From NCBI GenBank assembly GCA_024362935.1, contig JANCRA010000009.1, positions 12,666,001 through 12,730,000 on the forward strand: a DNA stretch of 64,000 bases, read 5' to 3'. Positions 1-13,797 of this stretch are shown in pieces (position 1 is the first letter of the stretch; the number at the start of each line of letters is the position of its first letter). Origin of the DNA: Setophaga petechia. Its lineage: Eukaryota > Chordata > Aves > Passeriformes > Parulidae. The position numbers and the translations under genes were made by a program. The notes beneath the pieces are model-generated. The model did not search any database. It was not told where the DNA came from and saw nothing but the letters and a program-made list of their open reading frames with translations.

Positions 1-1114
1 TGGACTCATCCCTTACCAAAGCTGAGCCATCAGTGATGCTGGCAGTGCCTCTGTGATAATGCACTTAAGAACTGACAAAAAATGCTGCATAGCAGTTACT
101 AGGAAGAAAAGTATGAAAAACCTGCAGCCACCAAGGTTAGTGAAGAATGAAAACAATCTCCCTGTAATTATCTTGACTCATGAGCATTTTTCTTATTTCC
201 TTCCCTGTCCCGTTAAGCAAGAAGACCAAGAGAGCAGCAGTGTTAGCACCTAACAGCCAGCCAAGGTTACAGACAGGGATGTACACAGCTTACCCTTCTC
301 AGAGGTACAGAAAAAAATAAACAGGACTTCATTTTCTAGAGAATTAATACACCTAGTCTTACAGGGTCAAAAACAATTCTAAAAAGGTTCTAAGAAATAG
401 AACATAAAGGATAAAGAATTATAAAGCTTTGAATACTGAGAGAAACAAAAACCATTCAAAAGAAACAGCAGAAAACAAAACCTATCATTCAAAAAAAAAA
501 ATTCCATGCTAAGCAAACTTGTACAACAGTTATAACTTCAATTACCTAAGTAAAGTTTCATGACATTCCACTGCTAGAAGTTCCTGTTCTTCTGGACTGC
601 CAATAAAACTGTGGATACCTAGCTTTATCAAAATAATCTGTGTTGAACACTCAGTAGAATCTAGGATTTTATTTGGGAGGCGGGGGCAGGGAAGGTGTTT
701 TGGTGATTCTAACCAAATGCAAGTCTCTGTGATTTCACATTAGATACATCAGCTGTTTCAGTGAACTTCTGTCATGGAAAAAGAAGACAGTGGCAGCTAA
801 GAACAACAGCCTCAAGGCCAGCTGTATGTACAACATGTTGAAAATGAAAATCCATAAGCCAGTGATGTGATATTCAATGACTGAATTTCAAAAAGCTTTT
901 AAAATTCAGTTTTATAGATTCAGTGTATTGCAAAAGAAAACAGTCTGAGATGACAAGCATTTTGAGAGAAGGAAATTCTTTCAAAGCATCTTTGAGATTC
1001 AACAGACTCAGCTGACAGTTTCTATTATCTTTTTTTAACAAATGGTATTTTAGAAGTTCTCCACTATGTTTTCAAAAATCCAGTGCTATTCCATATACAC
1101 CATGAGAAGGGAAA

Positions 1115-1530
1115 GAGCACAAGTCTTGCAAGAAGAGGCTGAGGGAGCTGTGGTTGTTTAGCTTGGAGAAGAGGAGACTCAGGTAGGACCTTACTGCTCT
1201 CAGAAACTACCTGAAAAAAGGTGTGCTGATGTGGGGATTGGTCTTTTCTTCCAGGTAATCTATGACAACACAAGAGGAAATGGCCTTAAATGGCACTAGG
1301 GAAGGTTCAGATTTGACATTAGGAAAATTTTCTTCACCAGAAGACTGGTCAGGCATTGAAACAGGCACCCCAGGGAAGTTGTAGAATCACCATCCCTGGC
1401 AGTGTTCAAAAGGTAGGTGGATGCAGCACTTGGGGACATGGTTTAGTGGGGAACACAATGGCTCTGGGTTAACAGTTGGACTCAATGATCTTAGAGGTCT
1501 TTTCCAACATTAATGATCCTATGAAAAAGG
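1115..1530 (+). mobile_element. CR1 LINE 3' fragment
   Basis: This is a degraded 3' end of an avian CR1 retrotransposon. It shows the usual order of landmarks: the segment reading like AGCTTGGAGAAGAGGAGACTC, then CACCATCCCTGGCAGTGTTCA, then GGACATGGTTTAGTGG, and finally TTGGACTCAATGATCTTAGA followed by ATGATCCTATGA. The tail at the right end sets the plus orientation. It is truncated at its 5' side, as nearly all CR1 copies are. Confidence 0.85.
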
Positions 1531-4500
1531 AAAATGTTCACAGGGGTGCCTTTTTTAAGGCAAGAAAACAATTCAGACCATGAAACGCTTTGCACCATGC
1601 AGAATCCCAGCACATAAACTAAACTTTAACATGTGCCCTGTTTCTGCTGTTATATGAGGATAAAGAAGGGAGATAGATGTCACAAGAAACTTGAACAAAT
1701 ATATAACAAATTCCAGTCCTAACAAATAGGAATAAAAATCATTATTCAATCAGACTTTGTTTTTTTTAAGTTATGTTAAACAGTACTGTAAGCTAAGACT
1801 TCAAAAACTATGAAGAAAATAAATATATTTTAAGCTAACAGCACATTTAAGATACAAACCCTACTGTTTGTACACATGGAGATGATACAGTAGTACTTAA
1901 GATGTCCAGGAACTGCTTGTGGCAATACACAGAAGCACCACTGCAATTGTAATTTCTCAAAGACCTAAAGTCAGGAACCAAGAGCCAGTCTTTAGAAGTA
2001 TATTGAAAAATAGTATGTATAAAATAGCATGAGAAATTAAAAACTAAGTTATAAGGGAGGTGAGGTGGAAGAAACTACTAGAGACGAAAGAAAGATGACA
2101 AAACACACACCCTTTGTACAATGAAACAGGAAAACTAAAGCACAAAAAAACCCCAAAAGCAGAAGTTACATTTATTGGACATTAGATCAGGATGGATTAA
2201 AAAGTCATTCACCACTTGTGACAAAAATCACAAGATCATATTTAATGTAAAATTAGGACTATCAGCCAGACCACAAACGGGAACAATCAATTAATCTGAA
2301 CAGAGTTCATTAGTAGTAAGTACCACTGCCAAGATTGCTCAAGCTCAAATAAACAAACTACACATGAGTTCTGTACAGAATCTGTAGCATCCAACAGCTA
2401 CTCAGTTCCAGAGAAATCTACTGGCCATTATATTACTAAAACATTCACAGATGTTTCCTATACAGTAGATAACTTTATGGATAGCTTAACTTCACATATA
2501 CTACTTGCTCAATACTTTAAAATACTGACGGTGATTATGCAAATAAAACATGGATTGATATCTTGCATATTCAGTATCTATGCAAATATACTTCATAGGT
2601 CAATAAATATCATTAGAGGATGTTAAGTCAATGATCTACTGGAGGACTTAAACCACACTCCGTTTAATTGTATTTTGTTTGGTTGACAGTTTACATTGCC
2701 TATGGTGATTTAATTAACTGTGCTAATCATTAAACAAACTGTGCCTTAACAGCCATGAAGACATCATGTGCCAACAGTGACTTTCCAGAGATGTATACAT
2801 GTGTTTAAATCCTCCAGATAGTTTTGTAGAACTCTTACCAAGTGATGAAGCAAACTTTACCAAATCAACCCTTGATTCCTTGCAAGTCTGGCTCTTGCAT
2901 TACTACCACTTCCTCTTAAAAATCCAGAAACCAAACATGAGGACTTAGAAGATCTCCAGAAAAAGTGACCAACTTAGCAAACTCTATCATCATTATTATT
3001 TTTCAGAACTTTCACTGAATATATAATTATCTATATAGTTATTCAAGATAATTTAAAAATAATGTATACAAAATCTAAGAAAGTATACATCAAATTTATG
3101 TAGGCTAAGATATATATACTTTTAGATCTATGTTTGCAAGACATTTTTAATATGCCAGTGAGAATAACACTTTCTTCATGTTCACAAAGGCATTAGAAGC
3201 TCAAGTGAATTTAGTAAGTGGTTCACATGGGGAAAAAATTGAATGTGTAAAGAACTAAATATATATTTCCACAGTTCATACCATCCCAACAAGAAAAGTG
3301 TAGCCAAAAAAAGGAGTGGCAAATATTCATCAACACTTTCTCCACAATCCAGCAGGATGACCAGTGGCCTCTCACTGTCACAGGCCATTCCATCAACAAT
3401 CCAAAAACAGTTTAGAAGACACAAAAACATTTTCCTAAATTGTCTCATGGGACATTGCAAGGAAGCAAAATCTTTTCCATCTCATAAACTACACTACAAA
3501 TTTCACTCCAGCTCTATTCCTTTTTCAATACAGTTTGTAATTTCTTGTTATTATTTTTATGCATTTTTTATTTCTGCAGGCTCAGTGGGTAGCATCCTTG
3601 CATGAATTCATGTAAACCGTGACAAATGCTTGAAGATCACTTTGTTTCAACAACACAGGACGTATGAAAAAATTTGTCAAGATGTAATTCTCACAAAAGA
3701 TGCAACAAGATATCATTAAGAGATTACTCAGCAATTTACAGAAGTGGAAGAGGTAGGTATCTTTCTACTTCATTAGTATTATAAATAAAACACAAACAAC
3801 AGTTTAAGTCATTTACAGAAATTCTTTATACCCTGGTAAATTCCTGCTGGCATACAGCTGATTGATCAAGGTGAGCAGTGACTTTGGTGTTAGAGACTTG
3901 CATTATCCAACTGGCACTAAACTAAACCTATTTCCATAATTTTATCTACTGCTAGGGAGTTATAACTTGGCTATAAAAAGCCACTCCAAGCTGAAATTTG
4001 GCAAGCTGAAATTAATTTTTTTTTGCTGTTGAATAAAATCGGAAACTTTAGTGTGTTGGACCAAAGGTGCTTACATAAATCCAGGTTATTCTTCATACTG
4101 ATTCAGGTATAATGCCTAGACTAATACTTTCCATTCTCTTTTAGAAATGTATCATGTTACACTGTTTACTTACTATCATTAAATCAAGATACTAATATTA
4201 TCCATATCAATAAAATGCTAGCTTCCCATTTCTGTAAGGCAGCATAGTAAGGACTGTTACAGGAAGAATTTACAGAAGCCACTAATTAAATGTCTTCTGG
4301 AATGAAGACCCAAATTACAAGGTAAAAGTAACTTTCAGTCCAACAAATGACATAAAAAGTATGGGTTTCACTACAGAATGCCATTAATGGTAGTCCTCTG
4401 ACAGTCATATATAAGTAATAACCTGTTTAAATTAGGAAATACTTTTTTTTCACCAGAAAATGCAGCAAAGCACATTAATGTTTCTTTATTAACACATTAA

Positions 4501-6587
4501 CTTTGGAAAATTAAAAGATGTGCAGGTGGTAACTGTGCAAGAAGAAGCATCATCACAATGTAGAGTGGATTTAGAGGATTCAGAAAAGAACAAGGAAGAT
4601 TAACACATGACACCAAAATCAGCACATGTGCACTAAAGGGCCTCGAGCAACTTACACAGAGTTGCAATCAGTCAGTGAATGATGCCAGGCAAGTCCTCCC
4701 TTTCACTGATAAGTTCTTTTTTTTTCAAACTTCATTAAAGAAAGCCTCCCAAAGATTTAGCAAGTAGAAAGTATTCAGTACCAACTTATCTCAGCACACA
4801 GCTCTCTCCAGTGGTGTTGCAGACACTTGCAGCTTCTGCAAAATGTAAGTGACCCAACTTTAGGTTTCAGCATCTTTCCAGATGTTACTGTTGCCATCTG
4901 TCTTTTAATAAAACTGCCCCTTTTTTATGCCATTTATGAAAGAGCATTTTCACTGAAACACACTCAGATTTCAAAAAAAATTATCAGAAACTATATAAAA
5001 GAATTCACCATTAAACCATTCAACAACCTAAAGAAAAATGAAACTGACTTATTATTGTGAGATCTCTGCTTTCACATTTCTGCTCAAGACTAAGTAAAAG
5101 GGACTGTAAGAATTAAAATGGTTTATTTCTGTGTATGGCTGCAGGAAAAGAAATTACAAAGAAATAAAAACTGGAAGGCAACAGTAAAAGAATCTGACAG
5201 AGAAAGAAGAGTGTAGGGTGACTAAATATGATTTTAATAAAATAGACATCTGCAATATATTTGTCAGTTAGCCAAGTACTAGGGAAAACATTCCTTAGGT
5301 GGTCACATTGTTCAAGCATACTACACAAAATGTTAAGACAAACTAGGAGCAGTCCTCAGAGTGCTCAAACAGAAGTGATTTGGTGGAGTACATAACTCAA
5401 ATGGGGGGAGGGGGTCACAGGCAATGTCCATGCCAAAGGAACAAAATTAAGCTTTAAGCTTTTGTACCCATGACTGGGGTGCAAGAAACATTTTTATACT
5501 ACTAAGTGAGCACCAACAACCACTTAGTGAAGTTGTGAGTAGTAATTAGAGCCCTCAAAACAGGACAGTTCTACCACAGAGACCAGGAAATACAAAAATA
5601 AAGATAAAATTGAAGCCAAACTGAGATATCCACTGTAAATAGGCTTAACAAAAAAATCGCATTTCAGCACTAAAATCAAAAAGGAAGTACTGCTGTATAG
5701 TAATGACTGTATAGAAAGAAGTTACTGAAGCATCCTATATAGGATACTGGAGTATCCTATAAAATCAGCTGAATACCCATTTTCAGAGAAATGACAGTTA
5801 AACTTTCCTGTGACAGCTGGTAACAGGTATCTTTAACCAGAAGCTACTGTGTCTACACTTACAAACTCCACATTTTCAAATCAAAGCAATCACATGGGTG
5901 CCATCCAAGAATTCATGAACCTCTGTGGACCACAAAGCTTTTTAAAGGTATTTAAAAATTAAGGTGCAATAAACTTCAATTTAAAAAATTTAAATTAACT
6001 TTAAAAATTAAGATACACTGCAAGGAAATAAAATCAGCACTCCCATTACTAATGCAGAGCAAAGAAAAAAAAGGTAATAAAACTACCACTAAAGGTGCAC
6101 TAGTTTGATATCAGTAATATTTTGAGAGTTTAAGAAAAAATCTTCACACTGAAGTCAGAATTTCTAAAACAGGGGTAAATGTAACTTCCAGGTTTATCAT
6201 ATTACCCTGGGATAATTTATGTTTGGTTCATCTGTGATAAAACAATCCACACTTTCCTTGCACCAGATACCCTTTATTATGGAAGCATTAAATTGGAAAT
6301 CATAGACAGATGGATGCAGAGATGGATGATATAGTCATTCAATAAAACATTGTCAGTTTAGAGCAACAGAAATGTTTGCAAATATAAAGACTGCATATGA
6401 ACATCTAAACAAGAATATATACACACTAACTCTGAAAAAAATGTCAGCTGTAAGGGGAAACACCAGGAGTCTAAAGAGGGGCCAATGCCTAGGTTATAGG
6501 CTCATGGTGATTTTTCTACTCAGCATTAATTCTAGGACAAGGTACTTCAAGAACCTCCTCTCCTCAGTGAAAATACCCAAGCACACA
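1531..6587. other. Unannotated AT-rich stretch
   Basis: I see no exon, RNA gene or clear repeat family here. There are several short A-runs and T-runs and a pair of overlapping palindromes at 5732-5760. The open frames at 3182-3605 on both strands and at 4827-5060 are short and lack splice-site or codon-composition support. Confidence 0.5.
5732..5760. repeat. Overlapping palindromes
   Basis: ATCCTATATAGGAT at 5732-5745 is a perfect 14-base palindrome. It overlaps a second inverted repeat, ATAGGATACT at 5739-5748 against AGTATCCTAT at 5751-5760, with a two-base loop. The two hairpins share the middle arm, so only one could form at a time. No function is known to me. Confidence 0.8.
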
Positions 6588-6680
6588 ATCCTGTGCAATG
6601 TGATCTAGGGCAACCCTGCTTGTGATCAGAGCCCTTGGACCAGGTCCCTTCCAACCTGACCCATGCTGTGAAACAAACAA
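6588..6680 (+). mobile_element. Short CR1-like 3' tail fragment
   Basis: A short piece reading GTGATCTAGGGCAACCCTGC and then CCAGGTCCCTTCCAACCTGA matches the final segment typical of CR1 3' ends. It is followed by AAACAAACAAACAAACC, a simple tail. It is only about 90 bases long and diverged, so the family assignment is tentative. Confidence 0.55.
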
Positions 6681-8744
6681 ACAAACCAACCAATGCCCAC
6701 AAACCCAAAACTCCATCAGCTAACACCCATCTTAAGGTACTGGCAAGAACTAGCTTGGAATACTATGTGCAGCCACCAGCACCCATCATCCAGATAGTGG
6801 AAACCAGGAGAAGTGCCCATGAAATCTGTTACATGTGCAGCACGTGCACACAGTGACAAGAGACTGCCAGGAGGGTCAGGAGGAAAGAGGCAGAAATCAC
6901 CATAAATCACACAAATACCAGCAGATCCCACCCAAAGAAAATGAATCACATAAGACAAAAGGTCAAAGATAAATAGCTTAATGAAGAAAAACTGATCACA
7001 AGAAGCAGATTTCCAGTTTTTGAATTAAAATTTAAGAATGACTTTCTTGTCAATATCTGAAACAAAATATCCAAATAAAATATCATGCAACTTGATCAAT
7101 ATGCAGAGATTAGCCCCTTGCTTTCACATGGTACGTCTGAAAAGCAGACCATGAACTCCACAAAACATTCTTTTTCCAGAATCACCAGAAACACTACAAG
7201 TTCTCTGATACTCTAAAAGAAGAGAAGAACTGACAACCAGCCTAGGTATCAAAATTCCAGAATATTATGGATGTAATGGTTTATGGTCATAATATTGACA
7301 CAGCTGTCTTTTACCAGGGAAGTTACTTTAAGATTTAGTAAGCAGGAATTATTTGTTTCCTTCCTCCAGCTGCTAGAAGAGAATGGGGGGAAAGAGGCAG
7401 GAATTACTATTTTTCTTTACATTAACTATTTTCAAAAAACAGTTACAGAAATCTCAGATACCTTGCAGTACATGATTTCAAATTGTTAACAGCTGTAGTA
7501 CTCACACAAGCAGAGAAAAAAAACCATGCAAGAATGGCATGGAAGCCATGAGGAAAATAAGGAGAACGTAACAGGAAGCAGGAGACAACTACAACACACA
7601 AACATCAGGCACAAATCAAGTTTAACCTCTGTGTTGCCCCTTGGGAGGAAACAAGACTTGGTATTATTTTAGTGTACTATTTATTTGGCTAAAAGTGCCT
7701 TATTGAGTCTTACCATGAAACTTAGTTGGTTTTTTGTTTTGGGGTTTTTTGGTAAAAATTAAAATTAAACAAATGTCGCCCCCAAGGAAAAAAACCCCAA
7801 CACTAAGAATATTAAATAACCAAAACAAAATACCAAAAAAAAATAAAATAAGCAACTAAAATTAAATTTTAAAAAATACTAGTATGCTATCACAGATGCA
7901 AAATGACATTATGTAAAACTTCATAATGGTCAACCAAGACAAAGTTGCTTTTGTAACAAGTCAGAATTTCTATACCTAAACGAAATGCACTTCCATTACT
8001 AACTTTGCATACAATGTCAAAAAAAATACAAAATTATATGCTTTACATCCCACTGCAAATTATTTGATACAGAATTACTAAAGATCAAACAAGAATGCTA
8101 GTGGGATGGATTGAACTGTAAGACCTAAAAAAAGCATGAGTATTCAACTGCAAAGCTGGATGTTGTTCTATGCAACAGCACATCCACTCCTAATCAACAT
8201 GAATTATAAACAGACATTTATATTAGAACTGCATACAGCAATCTTAGTACCAAAACCACATTCATCTGGGTGTTTTACAAATAGAAGTTCTCTACCCAGA
8301 TGGCTTCTATCAGATCAGTTTTTCTTCCCAGCTAAAACATTTTATTTTGCTTTTTCCAGAACTGTGACAGAAAAACAGACTGAAAAAAAGAACTGTGTCC
8401 CCAAAGACACAGAAAGAACCCATAACTGATCACAAAGTACAAATTAAATGAAGACATATTACAATCAGGTGAACTAAGTTCACTATAAGACCACCAGGAC
8501 CAGCAACAGTTTCACAATCTAGTCACCTACTGTCATATATGGATCTATCAGTAAGATCACAAAAAAAAAAAAAAGCTGAAGACTCTTTGAAAACTTAAGT
8601 CTTAACTTACCTTTGACATCCACCTCAAAACTCAACCAACATGTAACTTCTCTGCCAATAATACATTGACTCCTGTAACTTTTTCTCATACAATTATTTG
8701 TCCCTTACAATTATTTAGCCCTATGGGGTTGAATAGGGTTGAAT

Positions 8745-9030
8745 GTTCACAGAATGGCTGAGGTTGGAACTCTGGAGATCACCTGGCTGAATCTCCCTGC
8801 TGAAAAAGGGTCACCTAAAACCAGGTTGCCAAGGAGTGCATCCAGACAGCTTTTGAAGATCTCCCAGAATGGTGACCTTGCAAACGTCCAGAGCAACCCG
8901 TGCTGGTTCTTGAGCACTGTCATGGTGAAAGCATTCAGAATGAACCTCTTGTGTTCCAGGGTGTGCACATTGCCTCAGGACCTATTACTGGGCACCACTG
9001 AATGGAGTCCCCATCTTCTTTGTATCCCAC
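8745..9030 (-). mobile_element. CR1 LINE 3' fragment, reverse orientation
   Basis: The left end reads CACAGAATGGCTGAGGTTGG, and then GGAGATCACCTGGCTGAATC and GGTCACCTAAAACCAGGTTG. These are the reverse complement of a CR1 3' end. The copy therefore points left. It is 5'-truncated at about 9030. The overlapping open frames of 101 and 73 codons are incidental to it. Confidence 0.85.
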
Positions 9031-9204
9031 TTTCAGAAATTTAAATACATTAGTACATTTTAGTCCTGTTTTTTGTATAAACAGGTACATACGTACAGCT
9101 ATGTCAACTTTCTTGATAGTAAATTTACAAACTCTGGTTTGTTTTCTGTTTAATATTTAGTTATTCTTCAGCTGCAGCTCATCACTCACAGTAGGACACA
9201 AAGA

Positions 9205-9420
9205 AATGAAATGAAGCTGCATCAGAGGAAGCTCAGATCGGACTTTAGGAACAGGTTCTTCACTGACAGGTGAACAGTCACCCCTATCAGAGCTCAAGAA
9301 GTGTCTGGACAACACTCTGAATTATATGATTTTGTTTTAGGGAGTCCTGTGTGGAGCAGGGAGTTGGACTTAATAACCCTTATGAGTTCCTTCCAGCTTG
9401 AGAATTTCTGCAGTCCTACA
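9205..9420 (+). mobile_element. CR1 LINE 3' fragment
   Basis: The order AGGAACAGGTTCTTCACTGA, AGAGCTCAAGAAGTGTCTGG, GGAGTTGGACTTAATAACCC and GAGTTCCTTCCAGCTTGAGA is that of a CR1 3' region in plus orientation. It lies less than 200 bases from the oppositely oriented copy at 8745-9030, so the two make an inverted pair. Confidence 0.8.
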
Positions 9421-10384
9421 TTTGCTGCACAATGACAGACAAACTCGTGGCGTGCATCACTGTGAGGGCCGTGCTTCCATCAGGCTCAGATCTGTGCTGA
9501 TGTGCAGTAAGAACATCACAGATCACGTTTTACCAGACTGGATCACTGCCACACTGCACCCTGTAATCCACTCCCCAAAACGACCTCTCCTCCCACCCAG
9601 GAGAGCATTAACAAAAAATCAAATCAAAACAATGATGAAAAATTGTATACACTCCCCACTGGATTGTGTTCCATAAATAGCAGCCACTAGGACACAAGTA
9701 ACACCTATAGGAAACAAATGCTTATTAACTTTAAAAGAACAAGGTTTTCAAGTGAAAGGGGGAAGTTTTAAATTATTAATAAAGAAATATAGCTGCTTGC
9801 ACTATGACTGTAAGCATACAATCATGATACAACAGTTCAGAGAGTTTCTACCTATTACTTAAAGGTACAAGAACTTTTCATGCACACACAAGAACTGCTC
9901 ATTGCTCTCTCTTTATTCCCCTGAAGTTAGAAGGCTCATATAGCCAAACCAGACTAACAAACACATCTGGTAAATCCTGCTGACAGTTGAATCCATCTCT
10001 AATCCACCTGTCTGCTTACAGCCAGATGTTGCTGTTTCTTTAGCACAAAAAGCTGGATTTGTTCACACCTCAGTCAGATTCTCAATTGAAGAGCAGTCTG
10101 TCTTAATTAAGAAAGACAAAAAGCACAGCTTACCAGAGAAACAGCTGAGGTTTGGACACACTTCTACTAAGAGAGACCAACAGGCTCTATCAGACAAAGG
10201 GACTAGAAAGTTTAGGGGTTACAGGAAAGGCATTCAACCAAGAAGCAAAGTTAATAGAAAGAGAAGAAAAAGGGAAAAAAAGGGAAAAAACAGAAACAAA
10301 ACACACAAAAATTCCCAAACAACAACACCCCATTGCCATACATCACAGCTGACATACCCTATTAGCCTTGATGTTCCTAAAATG

Positions 10385-10715
10385 CACCATGTACATAAAC
10401 ATCTGAAGGGAGGGCATCAAGAGGATGGAGCCAGGGTCTTCGCTGTGGTGCTGAGCAGTAGGACAAGAGGCAATGGGCAGAAATTGATGCACAAAGTTCC
10501 ATGTGAAGATGAAGAACTCATTTTCCACAGGGATGACTGAGCACTGAAACAGGCTGCCTAGACAAGTTGTGAAGTCTCCTTCCCCAGAGACATTCAAAAG
10601 CCATCAGGACACAGTCCCAAGTAATGTGCCCTCAGGGACACTGTTGGAGCCAGGGGGCTGGACTAGGTGACCTCCAGTGGTCCCTTCCAACCTTTTCTAT
10701 TCTATGATCCTGTAA
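10385..10715 (+). mobile_element. CR1 LINE 3' fragment
   Basis: The fragment contains the CR1 landmarks GGACAAGAGGCAATGGGCAG, TGAGCACTGAAACAGGCTGC, GGCTGGACTAGGTGACCTCC and GGTCCCTTCCAACC, and ends in TATTCTATGATCCTGT. It is in plus orientation and is one of the better preserved copies in the left part of the window. Confidence 0.9.
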
Positions 10716-13329
10716 AGCCTAAGACATGTTGAAGAAGGTGAGAGAGGAAGTACATTGAACAGTGTAGGATTGGAAGCCCAAGAGGTCTGAGGACAAACTA
10801 GGCAGAGAAGTCATCAGAGAGATCAGAGTAGAAAGATCAGCTGCAGCTGGCAGGGGGGGAATTCAGCCCCAGCAGATCTCAGTCCTTTCCAGAGCATACC
10901 GTGTGCAAACACCAGGTTACACTGCCCTTCTACCAATAACAAATACTTGCAAGAATCCACTGAAAAGCTCTCATATCTCCCCCCACATAAAGCTGCTAAA
11001 AGAGAAAAACTCATTGCTACTGATAGCATTCCATCAATTAGTCATAGATACAAAGCTAAAGGCTACAACCTAAAGACTGACAGAAGCACATCCATACAGT
11101 GAATTTGTTTACTACGTTCAATTAAACAGGAATGAAAATACAGAAGTAGTTGTAAAATCACTTATAAAGAGTTAAGAAACAGCATTAAAGTTTCTTATAC
11201 AACATTAAAGAGAATACACACAAAGGAGCTGACATACCTGATCCTTCACTACTTTTTTCCACACCACAGTATTTCTTTTTCATTCAAAGCAAAGAAGTTA
11301 TTCAACATTTCTCCTTATAATGTTATGTGTGACCCTTATTACATTCTATTTAAGCCACACTCCGAAGAGACTTAATTTCTTACTGGGCTTTTGTAAGGGT
11401 TCACGGATGTACTATGTTAGCATGATAAAAATTAACTTGATTTTGCAACACTTTCACTGATTTTTCATAAAAATAAGTATTTGTCTCATTTCATAGATTA
11501 TTAACCCAAGATACAGACTGAAGTTTAAGAACTAGCAACCAATTTTGCCTATATAGGAATTTAGGACACAACTTTTAAAAGTATGCCAATTTATCCAGTG
11601 CTGCATCTAAAACTAAAGCATCTGTTGAACCAAGCAGAAGTAGTCCGGGTCTAGAGCCTGTCTCCCAGGAAATCAATGTGCTACTAATAAGCTCTTGTGG
11701 GAAGTTTGGTTTAAACAGACTTGCCTGGGATCACAAAAAACTGACAGAAGGAATGAATTTCAGTATCCCAAAGTGACATTCAATCATTCAATTACTAGAT
11801 ATGCTTCTCCCTTCCCACAGTCCCCTGTCAATTCATTTTTGAGCTTTTGGAAAATATGTGCTCTGACTTTGATATGTAGTTCTAATTCCTAAATACAGTG
11901 GTTTGAAAATACCCCACATTATAACTGAAGACTACCATAGCATATACTTAGAAGGACAAAAATTAATTTAAACTGTTTACCATTTTAAAAAAGAATTTGC
12001 AATTTTAATATTATTTTAAAGTTTTTTGTATGTAATACGGAAGCTTCAGGGGACAATGGCCCATTACAAAAGAAAAAGTTAAATGTGCTTTTATATGTAT
12101 ATACAAAATACAGTATGGACAAACTAATGGAAAACTTACTACAGCCAACATTTGTAACTTTGTGGAAAACTTTTAAAGTGCTTCACATTCTCAAAGTACA
12201 GATCAGTCAGTCATTTTTAAAAAGTGCAGAATATTTATTCCCCAAAATTGTACATGCATCAAAATCTTTTTTCTTAGTTCTTGGAAGCATTTCTGTAACT
12301 GAAGGAATTACAAACTGCATAATTCAAGCTGGGCAAATGGAAGACAAAATCCATCTCCTGTTTTTTCTCCCTCTGAAAAACTTCCTTACAACGCTTTTGA
12401 AGAGTTTATCATTGGCTTATTTGATCTTTCTTTCCTTTTGAAAACCCAGGAAAGTAAAAGTTATAGCCTTATTCTGACCAGTTCACACTCAAAGGAAGAA
12501 TAGCAAACATAGACCTTATTTTGTACCATGCATTAAGTGGATTTGTCTCACTTAAGACTTTTGAAAAGCACTGGGTGGCACTTGGACTGTCGACATACAT
12601 AGTCCCTCACAAAAGTTTTCACAAAGAGATGACACAAAAAGCTACAGTTACTTCCATACACTTTGTTTCTGTGTTCAGAAACTACACATAATGCTACATT
12701 CTGAGCTGCCAAGTAACAAAATCAAAAAAATTATCAGAGAAAATATCACACCTAATGGCAAGCTGCCTAGCATTTCTGTACATTTCCCCCAAGAAAAGAA
12801 TTTTAAAAAACCCTAAATGTAATTACAAGTTCCCATGAAATGTCTTCTGCAATTCAATTATTTTTTGTTAAAAACAAAAACCTAACATATGTGGTGACAA
12901 AGATTTCATAGAAATCTGATTGCCTTCATTGGAATGTACACCTAAGTAACAAAGCAGTAATAACAGAAGTGAACAGTCAAACTCAAGGCGGCCCAAAGAT
13001 TACATACACGAAGTTTTGATTTTCATTTTTTTCAGGACTTCCTCACAAGCAGTATGTTTCTACTTACTGTGAGTAACTTGGGTTTTTGGCTGGTAGTTTT
13101 TTTCCTTTCAGTAGTTTTTTATTGGTTCCCTTTCTCTCTAAGACTTTCAGGATGAAGGGTTTTGACACTGAAGTGAGCTACAGTGTGGATATACTGGGAT
13201 GTCTCAGAGACAACCAAAGACTGCTTTGGCAGAAGCTGTGGACAAGCACCTTCTCAAGAGTCACTTCCTAAGTTAGCACATTTTAGCTGAACCAAATACT
13301 CTTTAAAAGAGCTACAGACTCCTGTCCCC
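10716..13329. other. Unannotated intronic stretch
   Basis: Nothing is recognisable here beyond AT-rich sequence. The 118-codon frame at 12085-12441 has no splice support and a hydrophobic, low-complexity translation, so I do not treat it as a gene. Confidence 0.5.
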
Positions 13330-13797
13330 AGCACAGGAAGGACATCAGGCAGCAAATCCAGAGGAGGGCCACAAAGTTGATTAGAGGGATGGACCACCTC
13401 TCCTATGAGGAAAAGTTGAAAGAATTGAGATTGTTCAACCTGAAGAAGAGAAGACTTCGGGCTGGCCTAACTGTGACCTTCCAGTACATGAAGGGAGCCT
13501 ACAAGAAAGATGGATGAACTTTTCACAAGAGCATGTAGTGACAGGACAGGAGGGATTGGCTCCAAACTGAGAGTAGGTTTAGGTTAGATATTGAGGAAAA
13601 GTCTACTCCGAGGGTAGAGAGACAGTGTAAAAGACTTCCCACAGAGTCTGTGGATGCCCATCCCCGGAAGAGTTTAAGGACGGGGCCCTGAGCAATCTGG
13701 TCTAGGGGAAGGTTCCTGTCCAGGGCAGGGCAGTTGAAACCATGTAATCTTCAAGGTCCCTTTCAACCCAGGCCATTCTATGTTCTATGAATTTGTA
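13330..13797 (+). mobile_element. CR1 LINE 3' fragment (about 470 bases)
   Basis: The left part reads AGAGGAGGGCCACAAAGTTG, followed by GGACCACCTCTCCTATGAGG, AGTGACAGGACAGGAGGGAT and TTCAAGGTCCCTTTCAACCC. It ends with CATTCTATGTTCTATGAA. This is the most complete plus-strand CR1 3' region in the window, and the tail at the right gives its orientation. Confidence 0.9.
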
